Below are positions 1 to 7,188 of a DNA stretch of 9,584 nt, piece after piece; the first letter of the stretch is position 1; each line of letters begins with the position of its first letter. Source of the stretch: Chloroflexota bacterium. Lineage in GTDB: Bacteria > Chloroflexota > Ktedonobacteria > Ktedonobacterales > Ktedonobacteraceae. The position numbers and the translations under genes are program-made. The notes beneath the pieces were generated by a model. The model searched no databases, was not told where the DNA came from, and worked only from the letters and a program-made list of their open reading frames with translations. The stretch lies in the NCBI GenBank assembly GCA_021828635.1, contig JAJZEJ010000843.1:1-9584 (forward strand). Reading direction: 5' to 3'.

Positions 1-193
1 GATCTATGACGACGAAACCGGAGAGACCGGCATCCAATGGGTTCGACGTTTCTATGTCGTACAGATGGACCGGACTGACCTTCTCCATACCGATGTGAGC
101 AGGATATTCATCCAGGGCGCGGCGGATGAGTGCCTCGTTGCTCAACAAATCGCGGTCACAATGGTAGAGTTCTAACATCAAATGGACAAGCAT
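1..193 (-). CDS. speH: S-adenosylmethionine decarboxylase proenzyme, N-terminal part (runs off window)
   Basis: AdoMet decarboxylase is a pyruvoyl enzyme that converts S-adenosylmethionine to decarboxylated SAM, the aminopropyl donor for spermidine synthesis in the cytoplasm. The 64 visible residues fit the family's N-terminal half: HLMLELYHCDRDLL at 4-17 matches the usual H-L-x-x-[DE]-x-Y-x-C-D opening, KVSPVHLYDIE at 38-48 follows, and GLSGFVVID at 56-64 matches the (V/L)SG(F/V)V strand that runs into the self-cleaving E-S-H motif. That serine lies just outside the window, so catalytic competence cannot be judged. The start is ATG at 193-191, with AGGAGGAA about 8 bases upstream. Downstream of a deoxyhypusine synthase-family gene on the same strand, but separated by 303 bases that hold its own structured leader, so it is probably transcribed separately. 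The symbol is by family, since speD and speH naming varies between genomes. Confidence 0.83.
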   Translation of the reverse strand, partial: MLVHLMLELYHCDRDLLSNEALIRRALDEYPAHIGMEKVSPVHLYDIETSNPLDAGLSGFVVID

Positions 194-223
194 CGGACTG
201 TTCCTCCTGTGTTTTTAAAGCCT

Positions 224-280
224 TGCGGCACAACCGCACAACCCGCTGTCTCATGTGAGTTTCACATGGACGGGCTGCGG
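224..280 (-). promoter_or_regulatory. Structured 5' leader with mutually exclusive hairpins upstream of AdoMet decarboxylase
   Basis: Read on the minus strand, three nested helices form one long arm. The outer stem pairs 276-280 with 234-238 (CCGCA/TGCGG). The middle stem pairs 271-275 with 241-245 (GCCCG/CGGGT, one G-U). The terminal stem pairs 262-268 with 252-258 (CATGTGA/TCACATG, loop AAC). The same TGCGG (238-234) can instead pair with a second CCGCA at 228-224, forming a 5-bp hairpin with a 5-base loop just upstream of the Shine-Dalgarno. The two pairings exclude each other, the logic of an attenuator or riboswitch. The inner 17-base palindrome could equally be a DNA operator. No known riboswitch class was recognised and no T-tract follows the downstream hairpin, so any control would more likely act on translation. 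A TATAAT box lies upstream at 320-315 without a well-placed -35. Confidence 0.4.
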
Positions 281-382
281 ACAAACATCAGTGTGTTGTT
301 GCACACAGGTACGTATTATACATTAGGTTGTCAAGCTAATGCAAATAAAAATCTGACGCTTTGACCTAATAACAAGGTGAAA

Positions 383-416
383 TCTATCTAAAGACAAGGG
401 CATGCTCTATCTAAAG
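383..416. repeat. Pair of 11-bp direct repeats
   Basis: TCTATCTAAAG occurs at 383-393 and again at 406-416, 23 bases apart, which is close to two helical turns. It lies between the end of the deoxyhypusine synthase-like gene and the AdoMet decarboxylase leader. It could be a paired protein-binding site upstream of the latter, or simply a short duplication. Confidence 0.35.
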
Positions 417-423
417 CCAATAA

Positions 424-446
424 ACGCTACACCTAAAACTTAGCGT
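424..446 (-). terminator. Weak candidate terminator after deoxyhypusine synthase-like gene
   Basis: On the minus strand, ACGCTA (446-441) and TAGCGT (429-424) form a 6-bp stem with an 11-base loop, followed by TTTATT. It lies about 50 bases after the stop codon at 497. The stem is short and the T-run is interrupted, so this is only a possible factor-independent terminator. Confidence 0.3.
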
Positions 447-496
447 CAGGTCTAGCTGATGCTAGAAGTCCGCTTGCTATTAGATCGATATGCTTT

Positions 497-1618
497 TTAA
501 GGCCGTGCCGCTTTGTGGCTTTCATACCCTTCTTTCAATTCTTTGAGCAGCGATTCACGTTGTGCAAACAGGGCGCGACGTGGGCGCGGCTGCGCCTTGC
601 TCACAGCGTAGGCGGTGAGCAGAGGTAGAGCGATAGTAGAATCACCATAGATTACCACTGTATCGCGCAACTGGTTGGGCTTGATTTTTCCCCAGGAAAC
701 CGCTTCTGAAGGCGTGGCACCGGAGAGGCCGCCCCAATGTGGAGCATCAGCAGTGATTTGGATGAAGTAGTCGTGACCGCCCTTTTGAATGCCCAGCACT
801 TCCCATAACTGTGGTTGCGTCTGGAGATAAAAATTCTTGGGGCTACCGCCGCCCAAAATCATCACACCGTTGCGTGTGGCGTGATGCACAATCGCTGTCG
901 TCTCGTTCACATCTGCTAATGGGTCAAGTGTCAGCAAGCTCCCGTCTAGCGCGTTACGAGCGACATTCATGCCGATAGAGGAATCGCCGGGTGATGAGGT
1001 GTAGATGGGTACATTCCACTGAGTGGCTTGTGCTAGGACTGACGATTCCGGCTTGACGCCTGCTTTTAGTAGTTGCATACCAAGATGATGATGCAGTTCT
1101 GAGGTTGAAATAGGCCGATTGGGTAAGCTCTTCAAACATTCACGTACAAAAGCATCTGTATCGAGTAGTACTTTATCCTCGAACAAAATGTCATAAATGC
1201 GAATAACACCCTCTTCTTGCAATTTGGTATCATCCAAGCGGAAGTCGCCGCGATGCAGCGTCATGGCAAGGGCATAGTGCATGTCATGATAAAGGTTAGC
1301 GCCTGTGCTGATAATGAAGTCAACGAAGCCATACTCCATTAATGTGATGATGCAGCCACCCAGGCCGGCAGGTGTCAGCGCACCGGCCATCGTCAGACCG
1401 ATAGTGACATCCAGTGCGGGATTGAGCATCTCTTCCGCATACAGATGTGCCGCCTCGTGCAGGCGTGCTGCGTTATATGCCTGGAACTGCTCATCAATCA
1501 GTTCCGCTACCGTCATATTGGGGCGCACGCGCCGGGGCAAAATCTGTGGACCGCTTAAATAATCGCTTTGATGCAGTTCTTCCTGCTCATGCGACTCGTG
1601 ATGGTCATGATGGTTCAT
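497..1618 (-). CDS. Deoxyhypusine synthase-family protein (probable polyamine aminobutyltransferase)
   Basis: Members of this family use NAD and spermidine to transfer an aminobutyl group to an amine. In eukaryotes and archaea the acceptor is a lysine of eIF5A, and plant homospermidine synthase evolved from the same enzyme with putrescine as acceptor. Bacteria lack eIF5A, so homospermidine-type chemistry is a reasonable inference here. The 373-residue protein is full length. Visible landmarks are TMAGALTPAG (76-85), the ISTGAN segment (103-108), NVPIYTSSPGDSSIG (202-216, spermidine-site region), the LGGGSPKNF loop (255-263) and SEAVSWGKI (304-312), whose K311 matches the catalytic lysine that forms the enzyme-substrate imine. 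The first 17 residues are histidine-rich (six His), which is unusual and may bind metal. The start is ATG at 1618, with AAAGGA about 13 bases upstream, a somewhat long spacing; Met35 is an alternative start. An AdoMet decarboxylase gene follows on the same strand, consistent with a polyamine role. Confidence 0.85.
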   Translation of the reverse strand: MNHHDHHESHEQEELHQSDYLSGPQILPRRVRPNMTVAELIDEQFQAYNAARLHEAAHLYAEEMLNPALDVTIGLTMAGALTPAGLGGCIITLMEYGFVDFIISTGANLYHDMHYALAMTLHRGDFRLDDTKLQEEGVIRIYDILFEDKVLLDTDAFVRECLKSLPNRPISTSELHHHLGMQLLKAGVKPESSVLAQATQWNVPIYTSSPGDSSIGMNVARNALDGSLLTLDPLADVNETTAIVHHATRNGVMILGGGSPKNFYLQTQPQLWEVLGIQKGGHDYFIQITADAPHWGGLSGATPSEAVSWGKIKPNQLRDTVVIYGDSTIALPLLTAYAVSKAQPRPRRALFAQRESLLKELKEGYESHKAARP

Positions 1619-1660
1619 GGTTTACCGTAAATCCTTTCGCTTTGGGATAGTTCCCTGTCT

Positions 1661-1689
1661 ATTGTGGCAAGATGGCCGCGCTCTGTCAA
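1661..1689 (-). promoter_or_regulatory. Candidate sigma-A promoter for the deoxyhypusine synthase-like gene
   Basis: On the minus strand a perfect TTGACA (1689-1684) is separated by exactly 17 bases from CACAAT (1666-1661), which matches four of six -10 positions. Transcription would start near 1654, giving a leader of about 36 bases before the ATG at 1618. Confidence 0.45.
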
Positions 1690-1838
1690 GTCTGCCTTTG
1701 TTATCGCGCTCGTTCCATTTATACAAGAATGTGTATGGCCCTACGATATGTAATAATGGTTAAGATATTGATAAAAAAAGCACTGATTATTCTCCAATTT
1801 TCATCGTTTTAGCTCTATTTATTAACAAAAATGTAACC

Positions 1839-1858
1839 TATACTTATTGAGAATAAGT
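1839..1858 (+). promoter_or_regulatory. -10 box overlapping a perfect 7-3-7 palindrome (candidate operator)
   Basis: TATACT at 1839-1844 is a good -10 element for the nuclease relic that starts at 1881. It overlaps the perfect palindrome ACTTATT-GAG-AATAAGT (1842-1858). No -35 lies at the usual spacing. The surrounding 1735-1860 stretch is clearly more AT-rich than the genes on either side. The palindrome could be a repressor site or the remnant of a mobile-element end. Confidence 0.35.
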
Positions 1859-1880
1859 GGCAAGGGTATGGATATTGAAC

Positions 1881-2153
1881 ATGGCTCAAGCATATGATAG
1901 TTCATTGAAAGAGTTGTTCGAGGGACATGCTGCGGAGATCATTCCGTATCTGTTTCCAGGGGCAACATTCATCGGCGAGTTGAATGATGAAGTGTTAAAG
2001 CCACCGCTCCGCGCTGATCGGGTTTATATGGTAGATGCAGGTAAAATTATTGCGGTGGCGCACGTGGAAATGGAGACTAAAGCCGATGCTGAGATGGGCT
2101 ATCGTCTGCTGGAGTATTTTGGCAACACGAGGTTGATCTACTTAGAGGCCAGA
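1881..2153 (+). pseudogene. Rpn/PD-(D/E)XK nuclease-family gene, 5' fragment
   Basis: Rpn-family proteins are recombination-promoting nucleases with a PD-(D/E)XK fold, often multicopy and mobile. The 91 recognisable residues begin AYDSSLKELFEGHAAEI, the usual opening. They include RADRVYMVD (44-52), with D46 as the likely catalytic Asp, and the AHVEMETK strand (60-67), with E63 or E65 as the likely acidic partner. Full-length relatives are roughly 200-300 residues. Here the similarity stops near EAR91, and the frame then runs through a foreign junction and antisense across the end of uvrB to a stop at 2339, so the C-terminal half is missing. I place the start at ATG 1881; a GTG at 1857 is in frame but has no ribosome-binding site. 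AAGGG at 1862-1866 is rather far from 1881. A truncated protein could still be made, but activity is unlikely. Confidence 0.6.
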
Positions 2154-2224
2154 ATGCTTAAAGATGCGGCCCAAAGGGCATATCCCTCTTGCACGCCGAC
2201 TTCTCGAAATTCTGTCTCGCTCAT
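2138..2224 (-). pseudogene. Probable SAM-dependent methyltransferase gene, 5' stub
   Basis: A 28-codon frame begins at ATG 2224-2222, directly after a strong ribosome-binding site (AAAGGGG, 2235-2229), and reads MSETEFREVGVQEGYALWAAS before a stop at 2140-2138. The VQEGYALWAAS segment resembles the N-terminal helix of class I methyltransferases (x-EGY-x-x-WA-x-x-YD). In that family Tyr-Asp comes next, but here the sequence switches to SILASK-stop, so the homology breaks at about 2162. The good start signals suggest a once functional gene truncated from its 3' side. It faces the nuclease fragment head-on at the junction. The family call rests on about twenty residues and is tentative; a small unrelated peptide cannot be excluded. 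Confidence 0.42.
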
Positions 2225-2290
2225 GCAATCCCCTTTCAGACAAAAAAAGACAATGAGTATAGAATACCGTGATATAGGCATATTATGGGT

Positions 2291-4276
<1,986 letters not shown>

Positions 4277-4321
4277 ATCTGTTCTATCCCTAAGTAGAAT
4301 ATTTTTTCCAATCACTCGTTC

Positions 4322-4330
4322 ATTATATCA
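4322..4330 (-). promoter_or_regulatory. Extended -10 promoter of uvrB
   Basis: On the minus strand TGATATAAT (4330-4322) is a perfect extended -10 element (TGnTATAAT). The predicted start of transcription is close to 4315, leaving about 39 bases before ATG 4276. No good -35 is present, as is usual for extended -10 promoters. Confidence 0.5.
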
Positions 4331-4424
4331 CAAATTTGCCGCGTTTTGGTTCTCCTGTAGCTCTAGTCTGGAGTAGCTGAAACAAAACGTGGGCATAATG
4401 CGTGTGAGCAACGTAAGCGTAATT

Positions 4425-4437
4425 GTGCAGGCTGCAC
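4425..4437 (+). promoter_or_regulatory. Perfect 13-bp palindrome upstream of the Clp_N/AAA gene
   Basis: GTGCAG-G-CTGCAC is a perfect 6-1-6 inverted repeat ending 33 bases before the ATG at 4471. It may be an operator or a small RNA hairpin in the leader. No convincing -35/-10 pair was found for this gene; CATAAT at 4394-4399 is the best -10 candidate. Confidence 0.3.
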
Positions 4438-4470
4438 TTTCTACATGCGAACTTAGCGAAGGAGCGCACA

Positions 4471-5859
4471 ATGACCACGATAGAGACTACGACACAAAGC
4501 ATTGTTGGCATCGAAGAATTTCAACCCCTCGCGTCATGTACACTCGCTCTGTTGGACCGAGCGGCAAGGCAGGCATACGCCTTTGAAGCGACTGAAGTTG
4601 GCCCGGAACATCTGCTGTTAGCGGCGATTGCCTCAGATGACGAAGAGGGCGCGACGACACTGACGCAACTTGGTATGGATCGACAGGTTTTACGCGCACA
4701 GGTGCGAGCTATTTTTCAGGCACAACATGAGATGGATATGGCTGCAATGACTGCAATGACTCCCATGCCGTTCTCCCATGCCGCGCATGAGTGTGTGCGT
4801 TGGGCTACTGAGCAGGCCGCAGCGCAGTATCAGCAAGAACTATTGCCAGTGCATATATTGCTGGGTAGCCTGCGCTGTTCACATTCGCAGCCCTTGTTGG
4901 TACTGCTCTTATCTGGTGTAGATACAATATTACCTACATATGTTTCAGAAGAGACAAATGCAGGCTACACACGAGCTATTGATCAACTTATTCGCGCTAG
5001 AATACGCACACAGCGTATTCTTCCCACATCGACAGGTCACACGCGACGTATGCTCACAAGTCTGGAACGTCCCACTGTGACCTTCGCTGATATATTGGGC
5101 TTTCAGCACGTCAAACAAGAACTGCGTGAGATGGTAGATATCTTGCGCAAGCCGCGTCTGTACCAGTCTAATCGCCTGGTTTCGGTGTATGGAATGCTAC
5201 TAGTTGGCACACCGGGTAATAATCGGGCTATGCTGGCACGTGCATTGGCTGGTGAAGCGGTCGTGCCACTGGTTTGCCTGTCGATGCCGTCGCTTGTGGA
5301 GATGGTATCGGCTTCCGCAAGTGAGGAGCATGAGGCGTTGGGTGAGTTGGATGTTGACTTAAACAATGAGGCGTATGAGCGTGTGCGGCGACAAAATATG
5401 GTGCAGAAAGGGCGGGAGGTACTGAGCAGCGTCTTTGAGCAGGCTAGGCAGACAGCCCCTAGTATCTTGCTGATCGACGATCTGGATGCACTGACGCGAG
5501 TGGAGCGTGAGGTTTGTATACATTGGCAGAAGCAGTTGATAGCGGAACTGGATGCCCGCGATTATCATCCCGCAATGGTCGTGATTGCCACAACACATCG
5601 ACCAGATCATCTTAATTCTGCGCTTTTACTACCAGGACGCTTTGAGCGTCGAATTGTACTGGATGGAACTATCACCAAACCATTCGCACGTGACCAGAGA
5701 CTCTGCCCGGCTTGCCAGCATGAGGTGCCACCACGCTGGAATTACTGTGGCTATTGTGGGGGTGCATTGGCGCGAACCTGTGCAAGTTGCGGCAATCGGC
5801 TTCCCGATATGCTGGGTCTGCGTTTTTGCCCTGAGTGCGGCGCTGTTATCGAAGCATGA
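4471..5859 (+). CDS. Clp N-domain / degenerate FtsH-type AAA / double zinc-ribbon protein
   Basis: A 462-residue chimera. Residues 18-82 and 101-155 form the two repeats of a Clp N-domain (VGPEHLLLAAI at 43-53, LPVHILLGSL at 125-134), the adaptor and substrate-binding module of ClpA/ClpC. Residues 200-400 are clearly FtsH-like (PTVTFADILGFQHVKQELRE, LARALAGEA, LLPGRFERRIVLD). However, Walker A is GTPGNNRA (246-253) instead of GPPGTGKT; Walker B ILLIDDLDAL (332-341) has Asp for the catalytic Glu; the sensor-1 TN is TH (375-376); the aromatic pore loop is replaced by an acidic insertion (about 280-312); and the lid is absent. Residues 412-429 and 437-456 are two CxxC...CxxC zinc ribbons. There is no membrane segment and no M41 protease. 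It is probably a non-hydrolysing scaffold or binding protein. The start is ATG 4471, with GAAGGAG six bases upstream; an earlier in-frame ATG at 4423 lacks a site. A membrane zinc-ribbon gene follows on the same strand. Function unknown. Confidence 0.85.
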   Translation: MTTIETTTQSIVGIEEFQPLASCTLALLDRAARQAYAFEATEVGPEHLLLAAIASDDEEGATTLTQLGMDRQVLRAQVRAIFQAQHEMDMAAMTAMTPMPFSHAAHECVRWATEQAAAQYQQELLPVHILLGSLRCSHSQPLLVLLLSGVDTILPTYVSEETNAGYTRAIDQLIRARIRTQRILPTSTGHTRRMLTSLERPTVTFADILGFQHVKQELREMVDILRKPRLYQSNRLVSVYGMLLVGTPGNNRAMLARALAGEAVVPLVCLSMPSLVEMVSASASEEHEALGELDVDLNNEAYERVRRQNMVQKGREVLSSVFEQARQTAPSILLIDDLDALTRVEREVCIHWQKQLIAELDARDYHPAMVVIATTHRPDHLNSALLLPGRFERRIVLDGTITKPFARDQRLCPACQHEVPPRWNYCGYCGGALARTCASCGNRLPDMLGLRFCPECGAVIEA

Positions 5860-5911
5860 ATAATGGCACGGTTAAGAATGTGAATTGGGTCATAGCTTCT
5901 CTTCTCGCTTG

Positions 5912-5920
5912 TGTTACACT
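5912..5920 (+). promoter_or_regulatory. Candidate extended -10 promoter of the zinc-ribbon membrane protein gene
   Basis: TGTTACACT has the TG extension and four of six -10 matches, about 67 bases before ATG 5988. A second -10-like TATAGT lies at 5943-5948. Neither has a well-spaced -35, so the promoter is uncertain and the gene could also be read from the upstream gene. Confidence 0.25.
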
Positions 5921-5987
5921 GTGATCGTCTTACTCGTCGCATTATAGTGTATGACAATAGAAATAATCAGGTGAAGAGGAGAGAGTT

Positions 5988-7121
5988 ATGGCCCAGGCAC
6001 ATCCATCTTATTGTCCGCGTTGCGGTCTACCACTCACACAAGGGCAGCAAGTATGCCCGCGTTGCGGTTTGAATCTTGCCGAATCATCATCATCTCCCCC
6101 ACGCCAGAATGCTCTGACATCTTTTCCTGGCTCTCCTGCTATGAGTTCTACACAAATCGAGGAGCAGCAGACACTACCTCTCGTGCCAACACCCGTTGTG
6201 CCAGCTCCGAAGTTGCTACCGACGCGACGGCCTAAGCGAGGTCGAGGTGTGCTTATTGCAATCTTGCTCCTGCTACTGGTGTTAATTGGCGTTATAGCCT
6301 ATATTGTGTCACAAACGCTGATTGCCAATACACAGCCAGCCATTACGACGACAACGCTTAACAATACTGTTACCTATGCCGGAGTGACGATAACAGTGCT
6401 GGATATGCAACAGTCGCAACGTTTTGTTGATGATCGTGCGACGAATGCTATCCAGGTTGTACGCCTTCATCTACGTGCCGCCAATCAGACCAGCGTGCCG
6501 GTTAATTTAGCCTATCCATCACTGGTACATTTACTCTTGCCGGGTGGAAAGCTGGTCTCGCCGACCTTTGTTCAGGGGCGTATTGGCTTGCCTGCTGGTG
6601 CAACGCAGAGTACAGTGGTCGATTTCCCGCTCACTACTGTTCTTCCAGCTAGCAAACTGACGCTTAGTTTGGGGACAGTGAATGAAGTGCAAATGGATAT
6701 TCCTCTTAGTGCGCACGCCAATCTGAGCCAATATGCACCAAAAACTGCTACAATCAATCAACAACTACAATATTATGGTCTCAATTACACTATCGTCAAT
6801 GAAACCTCTCAACTCAGCATTGCTGGTCAGCAGGCCGCTAAAGGTATGCACTATGCTGTAATTATGCTAAATGTTGACAATACACTTTCACAGACGGCTA
6901 TTCCTGGTTCACCGTATGATTACATCGGTCTCAAAATTGGTTCGACGATGTTTAGGCCTGTCGATAGCACATTGCCGGTTTCCTTCGCTACTGGCGAAAC
7001 GGGTCAGAGTGGTACGGTAACATTTCTTGTTCCTCAGCAAGCTACTGCTGTAACCTTCACGCTTGCATCCCAACAGGCAACCGGTTTCGATCAGGCTGTG
7101 ACGACCTTCAATCTAGCATAA
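5988..7121 (+). CDS. Zinc-ribbon, single-pass membrane protein with extracytoplasmic beta-rich domains
   Basis: 377 residues. The N-terminal zinc ribbon has CPRCG at 9-13 and CPRCG at 23-27 (C9, C12, C23, C26). A Ser/Pro-rich linker (about 31-80) follows, then a basic stretch RRPKRGRG and one hydrophobic segment (88-112) that anchors the protein with the ribbon inside. The remainder lies outside and looks like two tandem beta-sandwich units, about 125-245 (YAGVTITVLDMQQ..., with VVRLHLRAANQTS) and about 255-377 (YGLNYTIVNE..., with YAVIMLNVDNT). These resemble DUF4352-type, Ig-like domains; that assignment is from pattern only. ATG 5988 is preceded by AGAGGAG, six bases upstream. It lies 128 bases after the Clp_N/AAA zinc-ribbon gene on the same strand, and the shared ribbon module suggests related roles at the membrane. 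No enzyme motif is visible. The function is unknown. Confidence 0.8.
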   Translation: MAQAHPSYCPRCGLPLTQGQQVCPRCGLNLAESSSSPPRQNALTSFPGSPAMSSTQIEEQQTLPLVPTPVVPAPKLLPTRRPKRGRGVLIAILLLLLVLIGVIAYIVSQTLIANTQPAITTTTLNNTVTYAGVTITVLDMQQSQRFVDDRATNAIQVVRLHLRAANQTSVPVNLAYPSLVHLLLPGGKLVSPTFVQGRIGLPAGATQSTVVDFPLTTVLPASKLTLSLGTVNEVQMDIPLSAHANLSQYAPKTATINQQLQYYGLNYTIVNETSQLSIAGQQAAKGMHYAVIMLNVDNTLSQTAIPGSPYDYIGLKIGSTMFRPVDSTLPVSFATGETGQSGTVTFLVPQQATAVTFTLASQQATGFDQAVTTFNLA

Positions 7122-7141
7122 CGTAAAAAAAGCATGCTATA

Positions 7142-7172
7142 TGTAGTGACACCCCTTGTGGGTGCCATGTGG
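7142..7172. repeat. Diverged copy of dispersed hairpin repeat between convergent genes
   Basis: This 31-base stretch matches 8967-8997 at 22 of 31 positions in the same orientation, sharing TGTAG, CCCTTG-x-GGGT-x-CC and TGT. Within it GACACCC (7148-7154) and GGGTGCC (7160-7166) form a 7-bp stem with a 5-base loop. It sits in the 67-base gap between the ends of two convergent genes. On the minus strand a run of seven T (7131-7125) follows, but 16 bases beyond the stem, so terminator action for the propeller gene is possible but weak. Confidence 0.4.
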
Positions 7173-7188
7173 GGTACCATGTCCTACC

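Noticed and set aside
315..334. TTGACA (334-329) and TATAAT (320-315) on the minus strand as a promoter pair
   Set aside because: The two perfect hexamers are only 8 bases apart, far short of the 16-18 needed. Only the -10 can be considered.
4277..4315. N-terminal extension of UvrB to the GTG at 4315
   Set aside because: It would place the start codon at the predicted transcription start, and the extra residues have no counterpart in the family.
4423..4470. Earlier ATG at 4423 for the Clp_N/AAA protein
   Set aside because: It has no ribosome-binding site, whereas ATG 4471 has GAAGGAG at ideal spacing, and the extra 16 residues are not Clp_N-like.
7148..7166. Hairpin as a strong bidirectional terminator
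   Set aside because: No T-run adjoins the stem on either strand; the T7 on the minus strand is 16 bases away.
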